From Spirosoma terrae (GTDB lineage: Bacteria; Bacteroidota; Bacteroidia; Cytophagales; Spirosomataceae): a stretch of 64,000 nucleotides of DNA. The number at the start of each line of letters is the position of its first letter. The stretch's first letter is position 1. The position numbers were made by a program, and so were the translations under genes. Location: NCBI RefSeq assembly GCF_010435915.1, contig NZ_JAAFZH010000003.1, positions 372,001 through 436,000 of the forward strand, in the 5' to 3' direction. Below are positions 35,269 to 43,652 of the stretch, one piece after another. Below the pieces are notes generated by a model. The model was given only the letters and a program-made list of their open reading frames with translations. It did not search any database and was not told the DNA's origin.

Positions 35269-37614
35269 GTGAAAACTTATAAGTTGTTCACAGCTCTCTG
35301 TCTATGGGCTGTGGTAGCTCTATGCGCGTCAGCTCAGACGGGCACAAAAGGGCTTGTTTTTGATGCACAAACCAAAGAACCGCTGCCAGGTGTGAGCCTG
35401 ACAACGCCGGACGGTAAATCCGGAGCGGTTACTGATGCCAATGGTCGTTTTTCGTTACCAGCCACTACGTCGGAACTGACGGTATCGGCGATAGGCTACC
35501 GGAAACGTAATGTAGCCGTCATCGGTAGGCAATCGGTTACGATCGCGCTTGAACCTGCCATTGAAGATCTGCAAACCGTGGTGGTGACGGGCAACCGGGA
35601 AGCCGCGCTACGTACTGAAACGCCGATTGCCATTTCAAAGCTTTCGCCCAAACTCATCGAAGAAACCAAGCCGACGAGTATTTACGAAGTCATCAATAAA
35701 ACGCCGGGCGTATTGATGGTGAACCTCAATAACGAACAGCACATGATGGCAATCCGGCAGCCCATAACGACCAATGCCTATTTCCTGTACATGGAAGATG
35801 GGGTGCCGATCCGGCCAATGGGCGTTTTTAACCACAATGCCCTGCTCGAAATGAATCAGTTTACGGTTAGTTCGATTGAGGTGGTCAAAGGGCCGGTTGC
35901 CTCTGTGTATGGGCCAGAAGCCGTAGGAGGGGCCGTAAACTTTATTACGCAGCGACCAACGGCGGTCCCGACGGCCCGGCTGGGTATTCAGGTCGATCAG
36001 TGGGGCTATCAGCGGCTTCAGGTAGGAGCGGGCGCGCAACGGGGCAAATTCGGGATTTACGTCGGCGGCTTTGTCTCTCGTCAGCGCGATTCCTGGATGG
36101 CCAGTTCCGATTACGATAAATCGTCGTATTTCACCCGGCTCGAATATGCCTTTACGCCCCAAACCCGGCTAACCGGTACGTTCTCCTACAACGATTATAA
36201 CTCGCAAACCAGCGGCAGTGTAGACAGTACGGCTTTTTTCGCCCGAAACTACGTCAGCACAACCGATTTTACGTATCGCAAAACAGAATCGCTACGTAGC
36301 CGCCTGACGCTTGAGCATGACTGGAAAAATGGAATGGCGCAGACGTTTGTTACGGCTTTTCTTCGTAGCAATTCGGTTGGTCAGAATCCGACCTATTCCA
36401 TCCGATGGACAACAGGATCAGCTACGGCTACGGGCCAGATCAACAGCAACGATTTCAGGAGCTACGGTTTTATCGCGCAACATACTCAGCGGTTCCGTTT
36501 TCTCAACAGTAAGCTAATCGTGGGCGCTACGCTGGATTTGTCGCCCAATACGTACTATGCGTATCAAACAGAACTGGCGGCCGAACTACGACCCGATAAA
36601 CGATCGGTGCTGAAATACACCCAGCTTCGGGAGCGACCTGATATTCAATTGTCTAACTATCAGGCGGACATTCATAATACCGCTACGTATCTGCAATATG
36701 ATGTTGAGCCACTGCCTAAGCTGCGGATTTCGGCCGGGCTGCGCTACGACCGGATGGCTTTTGATTATACCAATGCGCTGGATCAGAGTTCGGGCAGCAA
36801 GTCATATAGTCAGGTGACGCCTAAAGTGGGGGCAACCTACGATTTGGGCGAGGGCAAAGGCCTCTACGCGAATTTCGCTAAAGGGTTTTCACCACCGGCG
36901 TTGACGTCTATTTTCCTGAAACGTACGACGCCTGCTCCGTCGGGAGATTTGTTCTACTATAATCTGCAACCTGCTCAATTCGACAATCTGGAAATTGGTG
37001 GCTGGGCGTCGCTGCTACGTAACAAAGTGTATGTTGATGGCGCCATCTACCAGATGAATGGCCGGAACGAACTGCTCAATATTCGGCAGCCGGATAATTC
37101 TTACGATTACCAGTCGGCGGGTAAAACGCTACATCGGGGTGTTGAACTAGGCGTTACGTATCGACCATCGAAGCAGGTGTTTTTCCGACTGGGCGGCACC
37201 CATGCCATCCACCGCTTTGTTGACTTTACGCTTAGTCAGCGGGCGTCCGATGCTGTTCAGCAGGTAGACGGAAAGGATATGCCGACAGTCCCGCGCTGGC
37301 TCTGGAATACGGAAATCAGCTACTATCCGGGTTGGTTTCGACACTTCCGGGTATCGGCCGAGTGGCAGCATGTAGCAGGATGGTATCAGAATCAAATCAA
37401 TACGGTTCGGTATGGCGGTTATGACGTTGCAAACGTTCGGGCGGGTTATCAGTGGAAAGGTTTTGAGGTATTTACCAACGTACTGAACGTAACGAATACG
37501 CTCTTCGCGACTAATGCAACCCGTGGTAACAACAGCACTGATCGCACGACCTACACACCGGCTGCTCCGCGCACGTTTGTGTGTGGTATCCAATATACGT
37601 TTTCGGGAAAATAA
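35269..37614 (+). CDS. TonB-dependent receptor C
   Basis: A 781-residue outer-membrane receptor starting at a GTG. It has a signal peptide (ending ASAQ), a CarboxypepD_reg-like domain (about 25-105), a plug (about 125-225, with VSSIEVVKGPVASVYGPEAVGGAVNFITQR) and a barrel ending TFVCGIQYTFSGK. The plug is less like receptors A and B, so this is a separate subfamily. Its place among SCO, MbnP/MbnH and MerC genes suggests copper or copper-chelate uptake. A strong hairpin follows at 37623. Confidence 0.9.
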   Translation: MKTYKLFTALCLWAVVALCASAQTGTKGLVFDAQTKEPLPGVSLTTPDGKSGAVTDANGRFSLPATTSELTVSAIGYRKRNVAVIGRQSVTIALEPAIEDLQTVVVTGNREAALRTETPIAISKLSPKLIEETKPTSIYEVINKTPGVLMVNLNNEQHMMAIRQPITTNAYFLYMEDGVPIRPMGVFNHNALLEMNQFTVSSIEVVKGPVASVYGPEAVGGAVNFITQRPTAVPTARLGIQVDQWGYQRLQVGAGAQRGKFGIYVGGFVSRQRDSWMASSDYDKSSYFTRLEYAFTPQTRLTGTFSYNDYNSQTSGSVDSTAFFARNYVSTTDFTYRKTESLRSRLTLEHDWKNGMAQTFVTAFLRSNSVGQNPTYSIRWTTGSATATGQINSNDFRSYGFIAQHTQRFRFLNSKLIVGATLDLSPNTYYAYQTELAAELRPDKRSVLKYTQLRERPDIQLSNYQADIHNTATYLQYDVEPLPKLRISAGLRYDRMAFDYTNALDQSSGSKSYSQVTPKVGATYDLGEGKGLYANFAKGFSPPALTSIFLKRTTPAPSGDLFYYNLQPAQFDNLEIGGWASLLRNKVYVDGAIYQMNGRNELLNIRQPDNSYDYQSAGKTLHRGVELGVTYRPSKQVFFRLGGTHAIHRFVDFTLSQRASDAVQQVDGKDMPTVPRWLWNTEISYYPGWFRHFRVSAEWQHVAGWYQNQINTVRYGGYDVANVRAGYQWKGFEVFTNVLNVTNTLFATNATRGNNSTDRTTYTPAAPRTFVCGIQYTFSGK

Positions 37615-37622
37615 AAACAGTT

Positions 37623-37644
37623 GGGAGCGAGCTTGCTCGCTCCC
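37623..37644 (+). terminator. Hairpin terminator after TonB receptor C
   Basis: GGGAGCGAGC pairs with GCTCGCTCCC across a 2-nt gap. There is no T-run, so it may be only a partial barrier. A half copy of the same stem occurs near 38909. Confidence 0.6.
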
Positions 37645-37662
37645 GTAAATCACTCATAGACT

Positions 37663-38901
37663 ATGATTTATGCCATTTTGTTGCCCATGTTATTGGCCGT
37701 TTCTGACGTAGTGCCAGTGCCTTCGGCGGTGGTTTCTAATCCTCAATCTAGTGCGTCGACACCCCGTCTGACGACCGATGCGGCTGGTAATCCATTACTA
37801 AGCTGGGTTGAAAAAGGTGAACAGACGAGTAAATTTTACTACGCCCTCTCCACGGACGGCGGGCGGACATTTGGCGAAAAAAAACTGGTAAAAACACCGG
37901 CCACATTTTCGACCCACGCCGAAGGAATGCCTAAAGTGGCGGTCAAAGCAGACGGAACCGTTCTAGCTGTTTTCGAAGTGCAGCAGCCCACGCCCGAATC
38001 GCGGTTTGCTGGCGATTTGCTTTACACCCTGTCGACGGATCAGGGGAAATCGTGGTCAGAGCCTATTTCGGTTCATCAGGATACGTCGCCGGGGAAAAAA
38101 GCTCGTCCAACAACCCGATCGTTTTCAGATGTTACTCGCCTGCCCAATGGTGAAATCGGCATTGTGTGGCTCGATGAAAAACTGCCGAATCGGGAAGGGC
38201 GCCCAGTTCTGTTTGCTCAGACAACCAAAGGGGCTGGTTTCGGGTCGGCTACCGTAGTGGATGACAATGCCTGCCAGTGTTGCCGGACGAACGTGTTTGT
38301 GGATGCAAAGAAAAACATTCATCTAACCTACCGCGATCTGCTACCGTCGACTCAGAAAGGGGAGATCGCATCCCGGGATATCAGTACGGCGGTGTCGACA
38401 GATGGGGGTAAAACATTTGGCAAACCGCAGCCGGTATTTGCGGATCATTGGCGCGTCAATGCCTGTCCGCATGCCGGACCCGTGGTGGCTGAAACAAAAA
38501 ACGGCATGGCCGTAACATGGTTTTCGGGGGTAGACAATTCGGCTGGTGTTCGGTTGGCTCAGCTAGGGGTGGGGCAGCTCCTGTCGATTATTCCCACGAC
38601 TCGGGCCCGGCATCCCTACGTAACGGCAACGGCCGACCAGCTTATCTGGCTGTGGGACGAAGCGGTTTCTAAAGATGGCTCGGGCGAAATGGGGTCATTT
38701 GTTCAGCGGATTGGATTTCGAATGGTGGCCGGGCAGGAAGCTAGCCCAGTCCGTTACGTAACGCCTGAAACGGTCGATGCAACGTACCCGACAGCACTGG
38801 CAACCGAAAAAGGAATTTTGATGGCGTATGAACAGACACAGGCTGGCCAGAAAACGGCCATCGTCACGCAACTGCTTCCCCTGAAAAGCGATCATGATTA
38901 A
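37663..38901 (+). CDS. Sialidase-like BNR/Asp-box protein with a CQCC motif
   Basis: A 412-residue exported beta-propeller-like protein. Asp-box repeats appear as STDGGRTF, STDQGKSWSE and STDGGKTFGK. An N-terminal hydrophobic segment gives export. The stretch DDNACQCCRTNVFVDAKKNIH contains an unusual CQCC cluster, and AEGMPK and NACPHAGPVVAET lie near other propeller blades. Such proteins are often called sialidases, but no catalytic Arg triad/Tyr-Glu set can be assigned. Given its place between TonB receptor C and MbnP, a metal-related role of the CQCC motif is possible. Confidence 0.75.
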   Translation: MIYAILLPMLLAVSDVVPVPSAVVSNPQSSASTPRLTTDAAGNPLLSWVEKGEQTSKFYYALSTDGGRTFGEKKLVKTPATFSTHAEGMPKVAVKADGTVLAVFEVQQPTPESRFAGDLLYTLSTDQGKSWSEPISVHQDTSPGKKARPTTRSFSDVTRLPNGEIGIVWLDEKLPNREGRPVLFAQTTKGAGFGSATVVDDNACQCCRTNVFVDAKKNIHLTYRDLLPSTQKGEIASRDISTAVSTDGGKTFGKPQPVFADHWRVNACPHAGPVVAETKNGMAVTWFSGVDNSAGVRLAQLGVGQLLSIIPTTRARHPYVTATADQLIWLWDEAVSKDGSGEMGSFVQRIGFRMVAGQEASPVRYVTPETVDATYPTALATEKGILMAYEQTQAGQKTAIVTQLLPLKSDHD

Positions 38902-39171
38902 GAACGATTTTAGGGAGCGAGAAACAAACGTAGCGTGAAAATAGAACGGTGGGTAATTCGTTATGCATATGACTGAATTGCTCACAGTTTGCGATTGTAG
39001 CCAGTTTTAGTCTCTATGAATTAGGCTAAACTGGTAGGAATTCTACGGTTTTGATCTGACAATGGCTACCAGATCAAGATATCGATCAGTAATGCTTCCG
39101 GCGCTTACTGATAACCGCAACGTAGCGCCATAAACCAACGTATTATTTATAAAGCAATCAGGGAGATTCAC

Positions 39172-39981
39172 ATGAAAAACTACTTCTTCGTCGCTGTCTT
39201 TTCGGTATTGATCAGTGGTCTGATCATCGTTGCCTGTAATAGTGTCAATCCGTCCGTAGAACCGGAACCTGTAGGGTCGTTATCCCTGGCGTTCGATAAT
39301 GTGGTAGGGAGTCAGAATCTTGCGTTAAATACCGGTACGTATCAGAATGCGGCTGGCGAGTCGTTTTCGGTATCCAAATTCAATTATTTTGTGAGTAATA
39401 TCCGATTGAAAAAGGAAGATGGTACGGAGTATACGTTACCCCAGAGTAGCAGTTATTTTATGGTCGACGCCGAAAAACCTGATTCGCAAACCATGACATT
39501 AGCCAGCATACCGGCGGGAAATTATACGGGTATTACGTTCCTGGTTGGGGTCGATAGTGCCCGTAGTATGGCTGATATTAGTTTACGCACGGGCGTACTT
39601 GATCCCGCGTTAAACGATGGGATGTACTGGGATTGGAATTCAGGTTATATTTTCGTGAAGCTGGAAGGAAAATCAGCATCGGCACCCGCAACACAGAACA
39701 ATACGTTCTTCTACCATATTGGTGGATTTGGCGGAGGAGGTACCAAAAAGATCAATAACCTGCGTACGGTAACGGTTCCGTTTAATGGAAACCTAGTAAA
39801 AGTTGATCCGTCGGTTAAACCGCAGCTTCGATTAAAGACCGATATTCTCAAGCTTTTTAATGGGCCGACCACATTAAGTATTGCCCAGAATCCGTCGGTG
39901 ATGTTCGATACGTTCTCGACTAATATAGCCGATAATTACGCCAGTATGTTTAGCTACGAACAGATTCAGGCGAACCTATGA
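39172..39981 (+). CDS. MbnP-family copper-binding lipoprotein
   Basis: A 269-residue periplasmic lipoprotein (lipobox IVACNS, Cys22). The family signature is the Trp pair in NDGMYWDWNSGYIFVKLEGK (Trp153 and Trp155); in studied MbnP proteins a nearby Trp is oxidised to kynurenine by MbnH and then takes part in copper binding. The beta-sandwich core (SKFNYFVSNIRL; IPAGNYTGITFLVGVD) fits the family. An AGGGAG ribosome-binding-like sequence lies before the ATG. The stop overlaps the MbnH-like start by 4 nt. Confidence 0.88.
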   Translation: MKNYFFVAVFSVLISGLIIVACNSVNPSVEPEPVGSLSLAFDNVVGSQNLALNTGTYQNAAGESFSVSKFNYFVSNIRLKKEDGTEYTLPQSSSYFMVDAEKPDSQTMTLASIPAGNYTGITFLVGVDSARSMADISLRTGVLDPALNDGMYWDWNSGYIFVKLEGKSASAPATQNNTFFYHIGGFGGGGTKKINNLRTVTVPFNGNLVKVDPSVKPQLRLKTDILKLFNGPTTLSIAQNPSVMFDTFSTNIADNYASMFSYEQIQANL

Positions 39982-41096
39982 CGCGTCAGACGATCTATAC
40001 GATCAAATATATTGGACTTGTAGTTAGTCTGCTCCTGTTTGCACTGGCGGTTTCCTGCCAGACGAAAAACGGTGGGAATGAGCCAACGCCAAACCCAGAC
40101 ACAACCTCGACCAATCCAGGTGGGGTTGTATTTAATCCAACTGCTGTTCCATTTCCTCAACCAGCCAATTTCCCCATCCCAGTCTATAATCTCAGTCAGA
40201 ATCCGCTTACTACGCAGGGAGTGGCGTTGGGCAAGGCGTTGTTTTATGACCCGCAATTGTCGCGCGATAGCACGATTAGTTGTGGATTCTGCCACCAGCA
40301 GTTTGCCGGATTCGCTCATTCAGACCACGCGCTGAGTCATGGTATCGACAGTAAATTTGGTCCTCGGAACGTACCGAGTATTCAAAATATGGCCTGGAGC
40401 CGCGAGTTTTTCTGGGATGGTGGTGTCACCGATCTGAATACGTTGTCGATTGCTCCACTGACCAACCCAGTCGAAATGGACATGAAGTTTGCCGACGTAT
40501 TGGCGCGTGTTCAGCAGAGCCCTAAATATCCGGGTATGTTTACTGCCGCTTTTGGATCGGATACGGTTACGACGGCACGTTTTCTAAAAGCGATAGCGCA
40601 GTTTGTGGTAACAATGGTGTCGGCCGATTCGCGCTATGACAAATACGTACGGAACGAGTCGGGCGGGACGCTTACGTCGGATGAGCTGGCGGGGCTTACG
40701 TTATTTAAGCAGAAATGCGCCACCTGCCATGCCATGGATTTATTTACGGATTATAGTTACCGGAACAATGGCTTGCCCGTTGGTAGTATAAATGATCAGG
40801 GCCGTTTTATTATCACGCAGAACGAAGTGGATAGGTTAAAATTCAAAGTGCCTAGTCTGCGGAATGTTGAGCGTACGTTTCCCTATATGCACGATGGCCG
40901 TTTCAGTACGTTAGAACAGATTCTGGACCATTACACATCCGGTGTGAAGGATAGCCCAACACTCGATCCATTGCTGAAAGCAGACGGTCGGTTAGGTATT
41001 GCTATGACAGATACCGAAAAGAAACAAATCATCAGCTTCCTCAAAACCCTTACCGACAATACGTTCCTGACCAACCGGAAATTGAGCGCCAACTAG
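39978..41096 (+). CDS. Di-haem cytochrome c peroxidase family protein, MbnH-like
   Basis: A 372-residue lipoprotein (lipobox AVSCQ, Cys27) with two c-type haem sites, CGFCH (102-106) and CATCH (247-251). The segment FPYMHDGRFSTLEQILDHY matches the BthA/CCP_MauG family. Its start overlaps the MbnP stop by 4 nt, so it is translated with its presumed substrate. In known pairs, MbnH uses a bis-Fe(IV)-type state to convert a Trp of MbnP to kynurenine. A general peroxidase is the alternative; the overlap with MbnP favours MbnH. Confidence 0.85.
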   Translation: MTRQTIYTIKYIGLVVSLLLFALAVSCQTKNGGNEPTPNPDTTSTNPGGVVFNPTAVPFPQPANFPIPVYNLSQNPLTTQGVALGKALFYDPQLSRDSTISCGFCHQQFAGFAHSDHALSHGIDSKFGPRNVPSIQNMAWSREFFWDGGVTDLNTLSIAPLTNPVEMDMKFADVLARVQQSPKYPGMFTAAFGSDTVTTARFLKAIAQFVVTMVSADSRYDKYVRNESGGTLTSDELAGLTLFKQKCATCHAMDLFTDYSYRNNGLPVGSINDQGRFIITQNEVDRLKFKVPSLRNVERTFPYMHDGRFSTLEQILDHYTSGVKDSPTLDPLLKADGRLGIAMTDTEKKQIISFLKTLTDNTFLTNRKLSAN

Positions 41097-41116
41097 AACC
41101 GCCGGGCGGCCCGGCA

Positions 41117-41216
41117 GGATTTAGCTGATTTAGGGATCAATCAGAATTTGTTTTTGACTCTCTGAAACGTCCTACTGCTTAACAAAATCAGTTTTATCCA
41201 AAAATCAGCTAAATCC
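41117..41216. repeat. Inverted repeat between MbnH-like and MerC genes
   Basis: Arms 41117-41131 and 41202-41216 are perfect 15-bp complements (GGATTTAGCTGATTT type) with a 70-nt loop. It lies between two convergent genes and is a likely terminator/stable-RNA element. Confidence 0.75.
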
Positions 41217-41220
41217 CGGT

Positions 41221-41601
41221 TTAATGGCTGTGCTGAAGCTTGTGCTGGCGGATATTGAAGAGATGAGAGATCACCAGACCAGCCGAAGCCAGATAGCCGA
41301 TGTGCTCGAAAACGGGATCGACATCTTCCAGGAAAATAGCGACTGCGAACAGGGTTAGAAAACCCCACAGCGCTTTTTTGATAGCCGGAGGAGCGTAGTG
41401 ACGCGTAGCAAAATAAACCGCAACAATGTTGACCCCAATAAAAATATAGTCTAAGCTCAGGTAGCCAAATCGTAGATGTTCGTCCTGAAGCAGGGCCGTC
41501 GACATCAATAAGACAGGAGTAATCAGGCAATGAATGATGCAGAGTACCGATCCTGTAATGCCGACATAATCAGCTTTGCGAGAAAGAATAGTTGTCTTCA
41601 T
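41221..41601 (-). CDS. MerC-domain membrane protein
   Basis: A 126-residue protein with four predicted transmembrane helices. The MerC-type Cys motif CIIHC lies near the end of the first helix, and the tail is His-rich (HKLQHSH). MerC proteins transport mercury or other thiophilic metals; in Bacteroidota they are common in copper/zinc loci. An operator GCAACAAAGTTGC at 41660-41672 lies about 60 nt upstream, with a hairpin (AGTGCGGC / GCCGCACT) between it and the start. Confidence 0.85.
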   Translation of the reverse strand: MKTTILSRKADYVGITGSVLCIIHCLITPVLLMSTALLQDEHLRFGYLSLDYIFIGVNIVAVYFATRHYAPPAIKKALWGFLTLFAVAIFLEDVDPVFEHIGYLASAGLVISHLFNIRQHKLQHSH

Positions 41602-41659
41602 GAACTAGTAAAAAGTGCGGCCGTATGAAGAGCCGCACTAATCCGTAACCCTCTTTTAT

Positions 41660-41672
41660 GCAACAAAGTTGC
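41660..41672. promoter_or_regulatory. Palindromic operator upstream of MerC gene
   Basis: GCAACAAAGTTGC keeps the GCAAC/GTTGC half-sites of the cores at 30154 and 33031 with one central base changed. It is oriented upstream of the minus-strand MerC gene. Confidence 0.6.
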
Positions 41673-41722
41673 GTAAGGTTTACGTTTAATCCAATTACTT
41701 GTTCCAGGAATATTATTCTTAC

Positions 41723-42418
41723 TTAGTTCGCTTTCGTTAAGAGCGTGTATCCCATGAGTTTACCGTTCTTGTTGTAAGTCTCCGATTTAATATCCAGGAT
41801 CTGATTATTGGTCCGGTAGCTCACGACGCGCATGGGTTTTTTAATGGTTATACCCATGACTCGATTCTCGAAATTCATGTCGGCGGTCACTTTATACGTA
41901 TCGAACGTACCAGCTGGCGTGGTTACCGATTGCTGCCCTTCTACCTGGCGGTTCGTCATGGTCATGCTCATGGTTGCCATCGTATTACCACCGTTTAACA
42001 GGTCGGCATCCATCTGACCATCCGACAGCTTTTGGCCAACACTTAGTTTTCCCGGATACGTTAGCTTGTTTGTTTTCAGCTTCATTTCCATATCCTTCAT
42101 GTTGCTCTGCATGCCCAGCGCCATCCCCGAAAGGTCGGCAATCAGCTCATCGCCGGTGCAGGTGTAATGAACAGGATAAGGATCACGTTTCTTGCCGTCC
42201 TCGTCTTCAAACTGCGCCACAATATCCATTACGGTTGAACCTCCTTCTTTATGGACATCTTTAACCTGATAGTTTATTTTACCGGTTAGTTTGTCTTTTG
42301 GACTGAACGTGCTCATTTCGAAGCTCATGCCGGTTTTAAAGGCAATGCCCATGCACTCCTGAGCCTGAACAGCCAGAGACGTAGTAACGAACAGTAACGT
42401 AGTAATAACTGTTTTCAT
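41723..42418 (-). CDS. TapB/DUF3108-like secreted protein
   Basis: A 231-residue exported protein with a signal peptide (ending VQAQE). The rest is a beta-rich sequence with GTFDTYKVTADMNFENR and VSYRTNNQILDIKSETYNKNGKLMGY, resembling TapB/DUF3108 proteins that sit in the periplasm or outer membrane. Function unknown. ATG 42418 gives the signal peptide; the frame extends to 42454. An exact TACATTTG -7 element lies at 42452-42459 on the minus strand. Confidence 0.7.
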   Translation of the reverse strand: MKTVITTLLFVTTSLAVQAQECMGIAFKTGMSFEMSTFSPKDKLTGKINYQVKDVHKEGGSTVMDIVAQFEDEDGKKRDPYPVHYTCTGDELIADLSGMALGMQSNMKDMEMKLKTNKLTYPGKLSVGQKLSDGQMDADLLNGGNTMATMSMTMTNRQVEGQQSVTTPAGTFDTYKVTADMNFENRVMGITIKKPMRVVSYRTNNQILDIKSETYNKNGKLMGYTLLTKAN

Positions 42419-42451
42419 AATACAGGATAGATCAGAATATGTATATGAAAA

Positions 42452-42459
42452 CAAATGTA
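42452..42459 (-). promoter_or_regulatory. Promoter -7 element of the TapB-like gene
   Basis: TACATTTG on the minus strand is an exact TAnnTTTG match and ends 33 nt before the ATG at 42418. No -33 TTTG was clearly seen at the right spacing. Confidence 0.5.
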
Positions 42460-42581
42460 GAAGAGACGTTGATTATTCATTACACCTTTGAGTAAACGGC
42501 GTGATACGTAGCCTGGATGTCAACATCCGGGTAGGCCGAAAAACAACAACCTGAGGAACAGAATAACTGGAAAATGTACTT

Positions 42582-43457
42582 TTACGCCCAGACCATACTC
42601 ACCACACCGAGCAGCATAATGAGTTTACAGAGATTACTGAGATACCCAAAATCGCGCCGGGTGTCGGCTACAACCAATCGGTAGGTCAGCCAGATAATCG
42701 GGATGAGTAGAATCAGGAAAATAAAGCCAAGCCGGAGATTACTAAGCGAATCGGCGATGAGAAACATGCTGAGAATAAACGAGCCGATCAGTACGTAGAG
42801 CAAGTATTTTGTCCGACGTAATCCCCAGACGATCGGCAACGTCCGGCAACCAAACCGAGCGTCGCCACGTACATCCTGCATATCTTTGATAATTTCGCGA
42901 ACGAGTGAAATACCAAACGAAAACAGGGCATAGATGAGCAGCATTTCGGCGTTCTGCCGATAGTAAACGGCCAACACAATAAGTGATAAAGCGGTCAGGA
43001 GCGATACGACGATATTCCCGATAAAGGGCTGACGTTTTAGATGAGACGAGTAAAGCCACAGCAAAGAAGCCGAAATAACATCAGTTAAAAAGACCCATTT
43101 GCTGAGATACAATCCAATCAGACAGCCAATTACGTTCAGCAACTGATGCGTACCAATGGCCACCCGACGTTTCAGGTAGCGACCAATAATAACGCGTTCG
43201 GGTTTGTTGACGAGATCGATTTTTATATCGAAATAGTCGTTGATAATATATCCGGCTGCCGCAATACAAACCGTCGACAGCGAAAGCAGCCAGATGGTCG
43301 GGTCGGTGAGCAGTTTGGGCCAGGCTTCGCGAGGACCTACCAGCACAATACGGGCCAGAAATTGAGTCAATACCACAATCAGCAAGTTCTGCACCCGGAT
43401 CAATCGGAGAAAGCCCAGAGCGAATGCCGAAAAGGGTATAGGCTGGCGCGTAGTCAT
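42582..43457 (-). CDS. UbiA prenyltransferase (geranylgeranylglycerol-phosphate type)
   Basis: A 291-residue polytopic membrane enzyme of the UbiA superfamily. The first Asp-rich motif is NDYFDIKIDLVNKPERVIIG and the second is DMQDVRGDARFGCRTLP; about eight helices surround them. The motif form is that of geranylgeranylglycerol-phosphate geranylgeranyltransferases seen in archaea and some Bacteroidota. It transfers a prenyl chain to a polar acceptor; the acceptor here is not certain. A TACTTTTG element lies 13 nt before the start. Confidence 0.85.
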   Translation of the reverse strand: MTTRQPIPFSAFALGFLRLIRVQNLLIVVLTQFLARIVLVGPREAWPKLLTDPTIWLLSLSTVCIAAAGYIINDYFDIKIDLVNKPERVIIGRYLKRRVAIGTHQLLNVIGCLIGLYLSKWVFLTDVISASLLWLYSSHLKRQPFIGNIVVSLLTALSLIVLAVYYRQNAEMLLIYALFSFGISLVREIIKDMQDVRGDARFGCRTLPIVWGLRRTKYLLYVLIGSFILSMFLIADSLSNLRLGFIFLILLIPIIWLTYRLVVADTRRDFGYLSNLCKLIMLLGVVSMVWA

Positions 43458-43470
43458 GGCGGTTTTTTTA

Positions 43471-43478
43471 CAAAAGTA
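43471..43478 (-). promoter_or_regulatory. Promoter -7 element of the prenyltransferase gene
   Basis: TACTTTTG on the minus strand, an exact TAnnTTTG match, ends 13 nt before the ATG at 43457; the predicted leader is only a few nucleotides. Confidence 0.6.
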
Positions 43479-43652
43479 ACGGTTTTCTATAATTAGATAA
43501 GACGGGTATGTAGGGGAAATTGAGGATCAATTGTCTTACTAAAAAGCTGACGGACCAGGTGGCTGTTATCAAATCGTATGCTGTTGGGATTCTTTTCGTA
43601 TCGGTTTGGTGTTGTTCGAACAAATCGATCCCGGCTCATTAGGGCTTATTTC

